Shown: positions 17,422 to 26,580, counted from the stretch's first letter. The stretch is DNA of 64,000 bases from Saccharopolyspora montiporae (GCF_015209505.1 NZ_JADEYC010000007.1:124001-188000); one strand, 5' to 3'. Program-made: numbers and translations. Notes: generated by a model not told the origin, from the sequence alone.

Positions 17422-18315
17422 TCACCCCGGCGAGGGCAGCACCTCGTGTGCGACGTCGAGCACCGCACTGAGCACCGGCGACGGGTTGTCGGCCAGCCAG
17501 GCGATGCCGTGGTGCATGCAGGTCGACTCCCCGCGCAGCGGGACGAAAACGGCGCCGGTCGGCGTGATCTCGGCGATGCTGGTTGCCATCAGCGCGATCC
17601 CGACCCCGGCCGAGACGAGGGTGAGGATGAGGAACGCGTCGGTGACCTCCTGGACCACCCGCGGGCGGAATCCGGCGTGCACGCAGGCCCGCATCGCCGC
17701 CTGCTGCAGCGCGGAACCCCCGGCCTCCGGCGTGGTCACGAACCCCTCGTCGGCGAGATCGGCGAGATCGATGTCCGGCTCGCCGGCCAGCGGGTGGTCC
17801 ACGGGCAGCACCACGCCGAGCGGTTCGCTGGCCACGAGCCGGGTCCGCACCGGCGACGGGTCGATCGGCAGGCCGACGAACGCGATGTCCAGGCTGCCGC
17901 GCTCGACCTGCTCGACGCCCTCGCGCGTCATCACCCGCCCGGTCAGCGCGAGCGTGACGCCGGGGAACCGCTGGCGCACCGCGCGGGTCAGCGGGGACAG
18001 CGTGTGGTGGTTGAGCGCCCCGGAGAACCCGATGGACACCGTTCCGTAGACCACGCCGTCGCTGGCGCGGGTGGCCTGCCTGCCCAGCTCCAACTCCTCG
18101 AAAACGCGGTAGGCGTGCGGGAGGAACGCGTGCCCGGCCGGGGTGAGCGCGACGCTGCGCGTGCTGCGGTCGAACAGCGTGGTGCCCAGTTCGCGCTCCA
18201 GCCGCCGGATCGTCTGGCTCAGCGGTGACTGCGCCATCCGCAGCCGCGCCGCAGCGCGCCCGAAGTGCAGTTCCTCGGCCACGGCGAGGAAGGCCTCCAC
18301 CCACCGGATCTCCAC
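17422..18315 (-). CDS. LysR-family transcriptional regulator (first of a near-twin pair)
   Basis: A 297-residue LTTR. The winged helix (about 1-60) reads [43 protein letters not shown], and the effector domain follows from about residue 85. I chose GTG 18315 because GGGAGG lies about six bases upstream, exactly as in the twin at 20924; a GTG at 18348 is also open. It is divergent from the flavoprotein gene at 18470 and follows the transporter operon on the same strand, so it may control both. Confidence 0.88.
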   Translation of the reverse strand: MEIRWVEAFLAVAEELHFGRAAARLRMAQSPLSQTIRRLERELGTTLFDRSTRSVALTPAGHAFLPHAYRVFEELELGRQATRASDGVVYGTVSIGFSGALNHHTLSPLTRAVRQRFPGVTLALTGRVMTREGVEQVERGSLDIAFVGLPIDPSPVRTRLVASEPLGVVLPVDHPLAGEPDIDLADLADEGFVTTPEAGGSALQQAAMRACVHAGFRPRVVQEVTDAFLILTLVSAGVGIALMATSIAEITPTGAVFVPLRGESTCMHHGIAWLADNPSPVLSAVLDVAHEVLPSPG

Positions 18316-18469
18316 GTCCACCTCCCGGCCGCCGGGGTCTTGCGTCACCTCGGCGGAGCTTTATAGTCATCGCATAGCTTGATTCGAGTGCAATTATGCC
18401 CTGAATCTTACACAGTCCCTGTGCGTGCGGCACACAGTCGCCGCGCATCCCCCAGGAAGGACCGGCACC
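18316..18469. promoter_or_regulatory. Divergent LysR/flavoprotein control region
   Basis: The centre of this 154-base region (about 18360-18415) is strikingly AT-richer than its surroundings and holds an inverted repeat GCATA (18372-18376) and TATGC (18395-18399). LTTR operators normally sit in such divergent spacers. Individual T-N11-A boxes and -35/-10 elements are not clear enough to assign. Confidence 0.45.
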
Positions 18470-20221
18470 GTGACGACCTCCGCGGAACCGCGAACCAGCC
18501 CGACCTCCGCGTTACCCGATCCCGAGTACGACGTGATCGTCGTCGGCTCCGGGGCGGGCGGCCTGTCCGCGGCCGTCACCGCCGCACACCGCGGGCTGCG
18601 GGTGGCCGTGCTCGAACGCGCGGAGGTGTGCGGCGGGGCCACGGCCTGGTCCGGCGGGTGGATGTGGACGCCCGGCAACCCCCTCGCGCACGCCGACGGC
18701 GTCGCGGAGGACACCGAGCAGTTCCGCAGCTACCTGCGCGCCGCGTTGGGCGCGGACTACGAATCCGACCGGGTGGAGGCGTTCCTGGACGCCGCCCCGG
18801 ACATGGTGCGGTTCTTCCACGAGCGCACCGCGCTGACGTTCGTGCCCGGCGGGAAGATCTGCGACATCTACGGCGACCTGCCCGGCGCGGGTACCGGGCA
18901 CCGCTCGGTGGCCCCGGCGCCTGCCGACCTGCGTCGGCTCGGTGCCGACGTCGCCGCGCTGCTGCGCGGCCAGCTCTACGAGACCTCGTTCCTCGGCCTG
19001 GGCATCATGGCCGGCCCCGATCTCGGCGGGTTCCTCGCCGCGTCCCGCGGCCGGATCGGCGGACTGGTGCACGCCACCCGGCGGGTCTCGCGGCACCTGT
19101 TCGACCTGGTGACCCGGCGCCGCGGCATGCAGCTCGTCAACGGCACCGCGCTCGTCGGGCGGCTGCTGCGCTCGGCGCTGGACGCCGGTGTCGCGGTGCA
19201 CGTGCGCACGCCGGTGACCGGACTCCTGCAACAGGACGACCGGGTCACCGGCGTGCGGATCAGCACCGCGGACGGCCCCCGCGAGATCACCGCGACCCGA
19301 GGTGTCGTGCTGGCCGCCGGCGGGTTCCCGGCCGACCAGGACCGCCGCCGACAGCACTTCCCCCGCGGGGAGCGGCACTTCACGCTCGCCCCGCGCACCG
19401 CCGACGGATCCGGCATCGCGCTGGGCGAATCCGCGGGCGGCGAGCTGCGCACCGACCTCGCCTCCCCCGCCGCCTGGTGCCCGGTCTCGCTGGTGCCCTA
19501 CCGCACCGGCCGCACCGGCGTGTTCCCGCACATCATGGACCGGGCCAAACCCGGCAGCATCGGCGTGCGCCGCGACGGGAAGCGGTTCGTCAACGAGGCC
19601 GACGGCTACTACGACTACGTCGCGGCGCTGATCGCGGCCACCCCGGGCGACGAGCCGGTCGAGGCGTGGCAGATCGCCGACGCCCGCTTCGTGCGCCGCT
19701 ACCCGTTCGGCATGGCCAAACCCCGCCCCGTCCCGCTGTGGCCCTACCTGCGCAGCGGTTACCTCAAACGCGGGCGCACGCTGGCGGAACTGGCCCGCGC
19801 GTGCGGCATCGACCCGGCCGGGCTCACCGCCACCGTCGCCGAGTTCAACGACGCGGCCCGGCGCGGCGCGGATCCCGAGTTCGGCCGCGGCAGCACGCCG
19901 TTCAACCGCTACGGCGGCGATCCGGCCGTGGGCCCCAACCCGTCGCTGGCCCCGCTGGAGAAGGGCCCGTTCTACGCGGTGCGCGTCGTGCCGGGCAGTT
20001 TCGGCACGTTCGCCGGGCTGGCCACCGATGCGCGGTCCCGCGTCGTGGACTCCGGCGGTGCGCCGATCCCCGGCCTGCACGCGGCGGGCAGCGACCAGGC
20101 CAACGCGCTCGGCGGCCACTACCCCGCCGGCGGGATCAACCTCGGACCGGCCATGGCGTTCGGCTGGATCGCCGGGCGCGAGTTGGCCGAGCAACGGTCC
20201 ACTGCGGATGGTCGGCGGTGA
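18470..20221 (+). CDS. FAD-dependent dehydrogenase, KstD-like (second paralogue)
   Basis: A 583-residue flavoprotein. The FAD fold is VIVVGSGAGGLSAAVTAAHRG followed by GGATAWSGGWMWTPGN. The middle contains GVVLAAGGFPAD and the C-terminal FAD motif is GLHAAGSDQANALGGHYPAGG, which matches the steroid-dehydrogenase/flavoprotein family. The GTG at 18470 follows AGGAAGG by about ten bases. It overlaps the SDR gene downstream (GTGA), so oxidation by the two enzymes is probably sequential on the same substrate. Confidence 0.85.
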   Translation: MTTSAEPRTSPTSALPDPEYDVIVVGSGAGGLSAAVTAAHRGLRVAVLERAEVCGGATAWSGGWMWTPGNPLAHADGVAEDTEQFRSYLRAALGADYESDRVEAFLDAAPDMVRFFHERTALTFVPGGKICDIYGDLPGAGTGHRSVAPAPADLRRLGADVAALLRGQLYETSFLGLGIMAGPDLGGFLAASRGRIGGLVHATRRVSRHLFDLVTRRRGMQLVNGTALVGRLLRSALDAGVAVHVRTPVTGLLQQDDRVTGVRISTADGPREITATRGVVLAAGGFPADQDRRRQHFPRGERHFTLAPRTADGSGIALGESAGGELRTDLASPAAWCPVSLVPYRTGRTGVFPHIMDRAKPGSIGVRRDGKRFVNEADGYYDYVAALIAATPGDEPVEAWQIADARFVRRYPFGMAKPRPVPLWPYLRSGYLKRGRTLAELARACGIDPAGLTATVAEFNDAARRGADPEFGRGSTPFNRYGGDPAVGPNPSLAPLEKGPFYAVRVVPGSFGTFAGLATDARSRVVDSGGAPIPGLHAAGSDQANALGGHYPAGGINLGPAMAFGWIAGRELAEQRSTADGRR

Positions 20222-20898
20222 GCGCGGTGCGTGCCCTGGTCACCGGCGGGGCCGGCGGGATCGGTGCCGCCGCCGCGGAACGGCTGCGCGCCGACGGGAC
20301 GCACGTCGTCACCGCCGACGCCGCACCGGGTGCCGATGAGCGGCTCGACGTCACCGACCCGGACGCGATCTCCGCGCTGCTCGCCCGGCTGGGCCCGTTC
20401 GGGGTGCTGGTGCACGCCGCCGGGATCGTCGGTCCCTCCCGCGAGCTCACCGACCTCGACCTGGACGAGTGGCGCGCGGTGCAGCGGATCAACGTGGACG
20501 GCACCTTCCTCATGTGTCGGGCGGTCGTGCCCGGCATGGTGCGGGCCGGTTGGGGCCGGATCGTCACGCTGGCCAGCATCGCCGCCAAGGACGGGAATCC
20601 GGCGCAGAGCGCGTACTCGTCCTCGAAGGCGGCGGTGATCGCGCTGACCAAATCGCTGGGCAAGGAGCTGGCCACCACCGGGGTGCTGGTCAACGCCGTG
20701 GCGCCGGCCGCCGTGGCGACTCCGATGAACGCCGCGACCGATCCGGCGGTGCTGGAGCGCTCGCGGGCGCTGACCCCGATGGGCCGGATGGGCCGGGCGG
20801 AGGAGATCGCCGAACTCATCGCGTGGCTGTGCTCGGCGCGGGTGGGGTTCTCCACCGGCGCCGTCTTCGATGCCAGCGGCGGGCGGGCGTCCTACTGA
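20218..20898 (+). CDS. Short-chain dehydrogenase/reductase (classical SDR)
   Basis: A 226-residue SDR with a TGGAGGIG cofactor motif near residues 9-16, HAAGIVG in the NNAG position, a catalytic Ser in the LASIAAKDG segment, and YSSSK (YxxxK) catalytic residues. A C-terminal GAVFDASGGRASY end fits the FabG-like subfamily. It probably oxidises or reduces a ring hydroxyl/ketone in the same pathway as the coupled flavoprotein. Its stop codon lies inside a hairpin loop (20882-20909). Confidence 0.9.
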   Translation: MSAVRALVTGGAGGIGAAAAERLRADGTHVVTADAAPGADERLDVTDPDAISALLARLGPFGVLVHAAGIVGPSRELTDLDLDEWRAVQRINVDGTFLMCRAVVPGMVRAGWGRIVTLASIAAKDGNPAQSAYSSSKAAVIALTKSLGKELATTGVLVNAVAPAAVATPMNAATDPAVLERSRALTPMGRMGRAEEIAELIAWLCSARVGFSTGAVFDASGGRASY

Positions 20899-20909
20899 GG
20901 ACGCCCGCC
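20882..20909 (+). terminator. Hairpin with the SDR stop codon in its loop
   Basis: An 11-base-pair perfect stem (20882-20892 with 20899-20909) encloses the six-base loop TACTGA, which contains the SDR stop codon. It ends just before the ribosome site of the downstream LysR gene. It could terminate or attenuate transcription, or retard ribosomes at the end of the SDR gene. Confidence 0.55.
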
Positions 20910-20923
20910 GCGGGAGGTGGGAC

Positions 20924-21808
20924 GTGGAGATCCGGCTCGTCGAGGCGTTCCTGGCGGTGGCCGAGGAACTGCACTTCGCCCGGGCCGCCGAGCGGCTGCA
21001 CATGGCGCAGTCCCCGCTGAGCCAAGCGATCAAGAAGCTGGAGAAGGACGTCGGGACGCCGCTGTTCGACCGCACCACGCGCGCGGTGACCCTGACCTCG
21101 GCCGGGCACGCGTTCCTGCCGCACGCCCGCCGGATCCTCGGTGAGGTCGACCTCGCCGTGCGCGCAACCGGGGCCGGGCTCGACGAGGTGTACGGACGCG
21201 TGCGGCTGGGGCTTTCCGGGGCGCTCAACCACCGCACGCTCCCGCCGTTGACCCGCGCCGTGCGCACCCGGCATCCGCACATCGCGCTGGAGCTCGCCGA
21301 CCGGGTCACCACCGAGGACGCGGTGGCCGCCATGGAACGCGGGTCCCTCGACGTCGCGTTCGCCGCGCTGCCCGCCCCCGGCGCGCTGCCGCACCGGATC
21401 ATCGCCGTCGAAGAGCTCGGTGCGGTCGTGCCCGGCGACCACGCGCTGGCCACCCGGGACGTGGTCGCCCTGGACGAGCTCGCCGAGCAGGACTGGGTGC
21501 TCATGCCGGGCCAATCGGCGCTGCGCTCGGTGATCGGCACCGCCTGCCACACCGCGGGTTTCCGGCCGCGGGTCGCGCAGGAGGTCAAGGACCCCTACGT
21601 GGTGCTGTCCCTGGTCGCGGGCGGGCTCGGGGTGTCGCTGGCGCCCACGTGCGTGCGCCCGATCATGCCGGCGGGCGCGGTGTGGCTCCCGCTGCAGGGC
21701 CCCGGCCCGCGGCTGCGCAGCGCGCTGCTCTGGCACCCGGACCGGGTCGGGCCCGCGGTGCGAGCGTTGCTGGACATCGCCGCGGAGGTCCTGCCCGAAC
21801 CGCGATGA
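20924..21808 (+). CDS. LysR-family transcriptional regulator (second of a near-twin pair)
   Basis: A 294-residue LTTR with [38 protein letters not shown] winged helix, almost the same as the protein at 17422. The effector domain includes LSGALNHRTLPPLTRAVR, again paralleling its twin. The GTG at 20924 has GGGAGGTGG upstream. It is placed after the flavoprotein-SDR pair and before the YciI-ADH-flavoprotein operon, which it may regulate. Confidence 0.88.
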   Translation: MEIRLVEAFLAVAEELHFARAAERLHMAQSPLSQAIKKLEKDVGTPLFDRTTRAVTLTSAGHAFLPHARRILGEVDLAVRATGAGLDEVYGRVRLGLSGALNHRTLPPLTRAVRTRHPHIALELADRVTTEDAVAAMERGSLDVAFAALPAPGALPHRIIAVEELGAVVPGDHALATRDVVALDELAEQDWVLMPGQSALRSVIGTACHTAGFRPRVAQEVKDPYVVLSLVAGGLGVSLAPTCVRPIMPAGAVWLPLQGPGPRLRSALLWHPDRVGPAVRALLDIAAEVLPEPR

Positions 21809-21815
21809 TGCGGAA

Positions 21816-21836
21816 TCGGCACACGCTCCGTGCCGA
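21816..21836 (+). terminator. Short hairpin after the second LysR gene
   Basis: TCGGCAC (21816-21822) pairs perfectly with GTGCCGA (21830-21836) around a seven-base loop, eight bases after the LysR stop codon. There is no U tract, so it could also be a regulatory dyad for the next operon. Confidence 0.4.
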
Positions 21837-21948
21837 ACACCGTATTGGACGTGCCGGCCCGCGCGGCGCCAACCTGGTCGTGGCAGCAGCGGAATAACCG
21901 CCCCTGCACCGGATTTCCCGAATCCACCGATACACCAGGAGGACGCAC

Positions 21949-22230
21949 ATGCCCACGTTCGCCGTCACCTACCGCTACGCGCAGGACTCGGCGGAGCAGC
22001 GCGACGCGCACCGCCCCGAGCACAAGGACTTCCTCGCCGATCTGCACGAGCGGGGCGTGCTGCGGGCATCCGGTCCCGTCGACGGCGGCGACGGGGCGCT
22101 GCTGGTCCTGCAGGCCGAATCGCGCGCGGCCGTCACCGGTGTGCTGGACGGGGACCCGTTCCACCGCGAAGGCCTCATCGGCGAACGCACGATCCGCGAA
22201 TGGTCCCTGGTGTTCGGCGGTCTGCGATGA
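21949..22230 (+). CDS. YciI-family protein
   Basis: A 93-residue ferredoxin-like-fold protein of the YciI family. Conserved features are AHRPEHKDFLADLHERGVLRASGP, including the His and Asp of the putative active site, and ALLVLQAES. The family is related to muconolactone isomerase, and members next to catabolic genes often act on small ring or lactone intermediates; the role here is not known. AGGAGG lies a few bases before the ATG, and the stop overlaps the alcohol dehydrogenase start (ATGA). Confidence 0.85.
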   Translation: MPTFAVTYRYAQDSAEQRDAHRPEHKDFLADLHERGVLRASGPVDGGDGALLVLQAESRAAVTGVLDGDPFHREGLIGERTIREWSLVFGGLR

Positions 22231-23228
22231 GGACCGCCCGCACACTGGCGCGCGAGCGCGTGACCGTCGTGCACGGCCAGCCGCCTCGGCCGGACCCCGG
22301 CGAGGCGCTGGTCCGGGTGCACACGGTCACGCTGTGCGGAACCGATCTGCACATCTTCGACGACGACTACGCCACCGAACTGCCGATCGTGCAGGGCCAC
22401 GAGATCTCCGGGATCGTCGAGAACGCGCCCGAGGAATCCGGTTTCACACCCGGGGACCGGGTGGCGGTCTCGCCGATGCGCTACTGCGGCACCTGCCGCG
22501 CCTGCCGGATCGGCCGGATGAACGCCTGCCGCAGCTCCTCTTGCCTGGGCTGCTACGAGGACGGCGGGCTCGCCGAGCTCATCACCGTGCCCGCGGGCGA
22601 TCTGCACCGGGTGCCCGCCGGCCTCGACCTCGACCTGGCCGCGCTGGCCGAACCGACCAGCATCGCCGTGCAGGCGGTGCTGCGCGGGCGGCCGCAGCCC
22701 GGCGAATCCGCGCTGGTGCTCGGTTGCGGCCCGATCGGCCTGCTGGCCACCCTGCACCTGACCTCGCTGGGTGTCCAGGTGACCTGCGCGGACGTCTCGG
22801 CCGAGCGCGCGGCGTTCGCCACCCGCTTCGGCGCCGCCCGGACCGCATTGGCCGGGCGCGACCCGATCCCGGACGAACCGTCGCTGGTCATCGAGGCCAC
22901 CGGATCACCCGCGGCGCTGGACACCGCGCTGCAGGCGGTGAGCACCGCCGGGCGCGTGGTGCTCGTGGGCCTCTCCGGGAAGACGGCGAACCTGCCCGTG
23001 CGCACGATTCCGGTCAAGGACCTCGACGTGCTGGGCAGCCGGAACAGCCAGCGGCGGATGGACGAAGCACTCGCCCTGCTGCACGAGAACACCGGCGCGG
23101 CACGGGATCTGATCACCCACCGGGTTCCGCTGGCCGACATCGGCACGGCCTTCCGGCTGCTGCGCGCACCGGACGGGCTGGTCGGCAAAGTCGCCGTGGA
23201 CCTCACCGCCGAGGAGGAGCCATCATGA
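22227..23228 (+). CDS. Zinc-dependent alcohol dehydrogenase (MDR family)
   Basis: A 333-residue medium-chain dehydrogenase. Catalytic zinc ligands are in CGTDLH and GHEISG, and the structural zinc site is CGTCRACRIGRMNAC. The cofactor fold reads VLGCGPIGLLATLH. The overall pattern is that of sorbitol/threonine/2,3-butanediol-type dehydrogenases, so a secondary alcohol on a polyol or ring is a plausible substrate. It overlaps genes on both sides. Confidence 0.9.
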   Translation: MRTARTLARERVTVVHGQPPRPDPGEALVRVHTVTLCGTDLHIFDDDYATELPIVQGHEISGIVENAPEESGFTPGDRVAVSPMRYCGTCRACRIGRMNACRSSSCLGCYEDGGLAELITVPAGDLHRVPAGLDLDLAALAEPTSIAVQAVLRGRPQPGESALVLGCGPIGLLATLHLTSLGVQVTCADVSAERAAFATRFGAARTALAGRDPIPDEPSLVIEATGSPAALDTALQAVSTAGRVVLVGLSGKTANLPVRTIPVKDLDVLGSRNSQRRMDEALALLHENTGAARDLITHRVPLADIGTAFRLLRAPDGLVGKVAVDLTAEEEPS

Positions 23229-24820
23229 GCGTCGTACTGCCCGCGCCCGCCGAGTCCTACGACGTCGTGGTCGTCGGCAGTGGTGCCGCCGGGCTCACCG
23301 CCGCGGTCACCGCTGCCGCGGGCGGATCCTCGGTGCTGGTGCTGGAAAAGGCGTCCCGGCTCGGCGGGACGTCGGCGGTCGGCGGCGGGGTCATCTGGGC
23401 ACCCGGCAACCACCTGATGGCCGAAGCCGGTTTCGCGGACCGGGCGGAGGATGCGCGCAGCTACCTCGCGGCCGGCAGCGGTGGCCGGATGAGCGCCGCG
23501 GAGATCGACCGCTACGTGCGCACCGCACCGGACGCGGTGCGGTTCCTGACCGGGGACGGGGTGCGGATGCGACCGCTGGCGCGCCCGGACTACCACCCGA
23601 CCTGGGCCGGAGCCGCCCGCGGGCGCGGGTTGGACCAGGAGCCGTTCGACCCCGGTCCGTGGCCCGGCCTGGCCGACCGGCTGCGCTCGCCGACGTACCT
23701 GCCGCTGATCACCATGGGCGAGCGCGACGAGCTGGCCGGCGCGGCCCCGGACGCGGCGCTACTGCAGCAGCGCGCGGAGCGGGGCGTGCGCACCATGGGC
23801 GGCGCGCTGGTGGGCCGCCTGGTCGTGGCCGCGCTGCGGCGGGGCGTGGACGTGGTGGCCGAGTGCCCGGTCACCGGGCTCGACCGCGACGGTGCCGGGT
23901 GGATCGTGACCGCGGGCGGACGCGGGATCCACACGGACGCGGTGGTGCTGGCCTCCGGCGGCTTCGAGTGGAACCCCGCGCTGCGGCGGGCGTTCCTCCC
24001 CTATCCGGTCACCCCGATCAGCGCGCCGTCGAACACCGGCGACGGGCTCGTGCTCGGCCTCGGCGCGGGCGGCGCCGTCGACGAGATGACGGCGGTGTGG
24101 GGCGTTCCGGTGCTCGCCCCGCCCACCGCCGTCTACGACGGCCAGCCCTCCGGCCGGATGGGCAACGTCGAGCTGACCCTGCCGGGCTCGGTGGCGGTGA
24201 ACACCGCGGGACGCCGGTTCGTCAACGAGGCGGCGAACTACCACGACCTCAACCGCGCGTTCGGCGCGGTGGATCCCGGCACCGGCCGGTTCGCCAACGT
24301 CCCGGCCTACCTGGTGTTCGACCGGACCTACCTGGAGCGCTACCCGGTCGCCGGCTCCACGCCGGGCGTCGCCGAACCATGGATGCACGCCGCGAACACA
24401 CCGGGCGAGCTGGCCCGGGCGCTGCAGATCGATCCGGACGGGCTCGCGGACACGCTGTACCGGTTCAACGAGCATGCCCGCCGGGGTGCCGACCCGGACT
24501 TCGCCCGCGGCGCGAGCCCGCAGGACCGCCACCTCGGTGACCCGTCGGCCCAGCCCAACCCGTGCCTGGCTCCGGTGGAACGCGCGCCGTTCTACGCGGT
24601 TCCGGTGCACCCCGGGGTCCTCGGCACCGCGGGCGGGTTGGCCACCGACGCCGACGGCCGGGTCCTCGACCACGGCAACGATCCGATCGGCGGGCTCTAC
24701 GCGGCCGGGAATTGCGCGGCCACGCTGTTCCGCGACATGTATCCCGGCGGGGGCGCCACCCTCGGCTCGGCGATCGTGCGCGCCTACCGCGCGGGCGCGC
24801 ACCTGACCGCGGGTGCGTGA
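23225..24820 (+). CDS. FAD-dependent dehydrogenase, KstD-like (third paralogue)
   Basis: A 531-residue flavoprotein with VVVVGSGAAGLTAAVTAAAGG and RLGGTSAVGGGVIWAPGN at the N-terminus, VVLASGGFEWN in the middle and GLYAAGNCAATLFRDMYPGGG at the C-terminus. Closest by eye to 3-oxosteroid 1-dehydrogenases and cyclohexanone-acid desaturases. ATGA overlap with the alcohol dehydrogenase places the pair in one operon: alcohol to ketone, then desaturation next to the ketone, would be a coherent sequence (inference). Confidence 0.87.
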   Translation: MSVVLPAPAESYDVVVVGSGAAGLTAAVTAAAGGSSVLVLEKASRLGGTSAVGGGVIWAPGNHLMAEAGFADRAEDARSYLAAGSGGRMSAAEIDRYVRTAPDAVRFLTGDGVRMRPLARPDYHPTWAGAARGRGLDQEPFDPGPWPGLADRLRSPTYLPLITMGERDELAGAAPDAALLQQRAERGVRTMGGALVGRLVVAALRRGVDVVAECPVTGLDRDGAGWIVTAGGRGIHTDAVVLASGGFEWNPALRRAFLPYPVTPISAPSNTGDGLVLGLGAGGAVDEMTAVWGVPVLAPPTAVYDGQPSGRMGNVELTLPGSVAVNTAGRRFVNEAANYHDLNRAFGAVDPGTGRFANVPAYLVFDRTYLERYPVAGSTPGVAEPWMHAANTPGELARALQIDPDGLADTLYRFNEHARRGADPDFARGASPQDRHLGDPSAQPNPCLAPVERAPFYAVPVHPGVLGTAGGLATDADGRVLDHGNDPIGGLYAAGNCAATLFRDMYPGGGATLGSAIVRAYRAGAHLTAGA

Positions 24821-24826
24821 GGCCGG

Positions 24827-26419
24827 TCAGCGGTCCAGCGCCCCGCCGGGCTCGGTCTCGTCCCCGGCGGGGCGCAGCAGCGGATCGGTGCGCAGGTCCC
24901 GGTACAGCGACACGCACATCAGCACCATCACTACCGCGAAGGGCACGGAGGCCAGGAACGTGAGGTTCTGGACCCCCTCCAGCCCTTGCGTGCCACCGGA
25001 GACGAGCATCGTCGCGGCCGTCGCCCCGGTGGCGATGCCCCAGAACACGATCACCCAGGTGCGCGGGGACAGCGAGCCGCGCTGGGAGAACTTGCCCATG
25101 ACCACCGAGGCCGAAGCGCCGGTGATGCAGAAGATCGCCACCAGCACCACCACCAGGACGGTGGTGACCTCGGACAGCGGCAGGGCGTCGATGACGGCGA
25201 AGGTCTGCGCGTCCTCGTCCCCGGCCGCGGCCACGTCCACCCCGCTGCGCTGCAGGCCGATCGCGCTGCCGCCGAGGGTCACGAACCACACCACGCTGAC
25301 CCCGCTGGGCACGAGCATGGCACCGCCGACGAACTGGCGGATCGTGCGGCCGCGACTGATCCGCGCCAGGAACGTGCCCACGAACGGTGCCCAGGAGATC
25401 CACCACGCCCAGTAGAAGATCGTCCAGCTGCCGAGCCAGTCGTCGATCGCGTCACCGCCGTTCCACCCGGAGCGGGCGGCCATCTCGGCGAAGTCGCGCA
25501 CGTAGTAGCCGATCGCGGTGGGCAGCAGGTTCAGCACGAGCACCGTCGGCCCGACCACGAACACGAACACGGCCAGCACCGCGGCCAGCGCCATGTTGAT
25601 GTTGGACAGCCACTGGATGCCGCGGGTGATCCCGGAGACCGCCGACGCCACGAAGCACACCACCAGCACCACGATGATCAGCACCAGCACGGTGTAGCCG
25701 ACATCGCCGAGCCAGCCCGCGGCCTGCATCCCGCTGCGGATCTGCAGCGCCCCGATGCCCAGCGACGCGGCCGACCCGAACAGGGTCGCGAACAGCGCGA
25801 GCACGTCGATGACCTTGCCCAGCGGGCCGCCCGCGGTGCGTTCGCCGAGCAGCGGGACGAACGCGGCGCTGATCAGCTGCGCCCGTCCGCGCCGGAAGCT
25901 GCCGTAGGCGATGGTCAGCCCGACGACGCCGTAGATCGCCCACGGGTGCAGCGTCCAGTGGAACAGCGAGGTCGCCAGCGAGATCTCCACGGCCGCATCA
26001 CTTCCCGGTTCCACCGTGCCGGGCGGTGGCGCGACGTAGTGCGACAGCGGTTCGGCCATCCCGAAAAACATGAGCCCGACGCCCATCCCGGCGCTGAACA
26101 TCATCGTGATCCAGGACAGCGTGTGGAACTCCGGGCGCTCACCGTCCCGCCCCAGCGGGATCGCTCCGCAGCGGCTCACCGCCAGCCACAGCACGAACAG
26201 CACGAACCCGGTCGCGGCCAGCACGAACGCCCAGCCGATGTCGTCCACCGACCAGGCCAGCGCAGCCTCCGCGGCGGACCCCAACGTGTCCGGGGAGGTG
26301 ATGCCCCAGGCGAGGAAGCCGAGCACAAGCGCCGCGGTGGCGCCGAACACGACCCGGTCGGTGCGCGGCCGGTCGGTCTCCTCCCCGCTCACCGGGGAAT
26401 GCGCGCCGTGTTCGGCCAT
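24827..26419 (-). CDS. BCCT-family transporter (choline/glycine betaine/carnitine type)
   Basis: A 530-residue, 12-helix BCCT carrier. The family signature is GMGVGLMFFGMAEPLSHY; the substrate-helix region reads FYWAWWISWAPFVGTFLARISRGRTIRQF, which contains the tryptophan-rich motif of trimethylammonium carriers. It imports compatible solutes or quaternary amines with sodium or protons. I chose ATG 26419 because GGAGG lies seven bases upstream; two starts just before it are too close to that site. Longer open frame upstream is not conserved. Confidence 0.92.
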   Translation of the reverse strand: MAEHGAHSPVSGEETDRPRTDRVVFGATAALVLGFLAWGITSPDTLGSAAEAALAWSVDDIGWAFVLAATGFVLFVLWLAVSRCGAIPLGRDGERPEFHTLSWITMMFSAGMGVGLMFFGMAEPLSHYVAPPPGTVEPGSDAAVEISLATSLFHWTLHPWAIYGVVGLTIAYGSFRRGRAQLISAAFVPLLGERTAGGPLGKVIDVLALFATLFGSAASLGIGALQIRSGMQAAGWLGDVGYTVLVLIIVVLVVCFVASAVSGITRGIQWLSNINMALAAVLAVFVFVVGPTVLVLNLLPTAIGYYVRDFAEMAARSGWNGGDAIDDWLGSWTIFYWAWWISWAPFVGTFLARISRGRTIRQFVGGAMLVPSGVSVVWFVTLGGSAIGLQRSGVDVAAAGDEDAQTFAVIDALPLSEVTTVLVVVLVAIFCITGASASVVMGKFSQRGSLSPRTWVIVFWGIATGATAATMLVSGGTQGLEGVQNLTFLASVPFAVVMVLMCVSLYRDLRTDPLLRPAGDETEPGGALDR

Positions 26420-26565
26420 CACCATGCCTCCGGGGAGGGGTCCGCGGGTCGCGTCCACGATCACGGGAGCCACCGGGATCGGCAAATCGGCACCGGTGGC
26501 GGCGTGCGGCACGGGTCGTTCCGGGTCGAAAGCCTCTGGGGGCGAATCGGCCCACCGCGCAGAAT

Positions 26566-26580
26566 GTGCCGTGTCGGCAC
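26566..26580. promoter_or_regulatory. 15-base dyad between BCCT gene and a hypothetical gene
   Basis: GTGCCG and CGGCAC form perfect six-base arms around a TGT centre (26566-26580). It lies in the 220-base divergent spacer between the BCCT transporter and the next gene, a suitable place for an operator. No regulator gene is adjacent. Confidence 0.35.

Noticed and set aside
12388..24820. Steroid degradation cluster because of KstD-like flavoproteins
   Set aside because: No ring-cleavage, side-chain, Mce or KstR-type genes are nearby, and the transporter and AroE-like genes point to a small polar acid.
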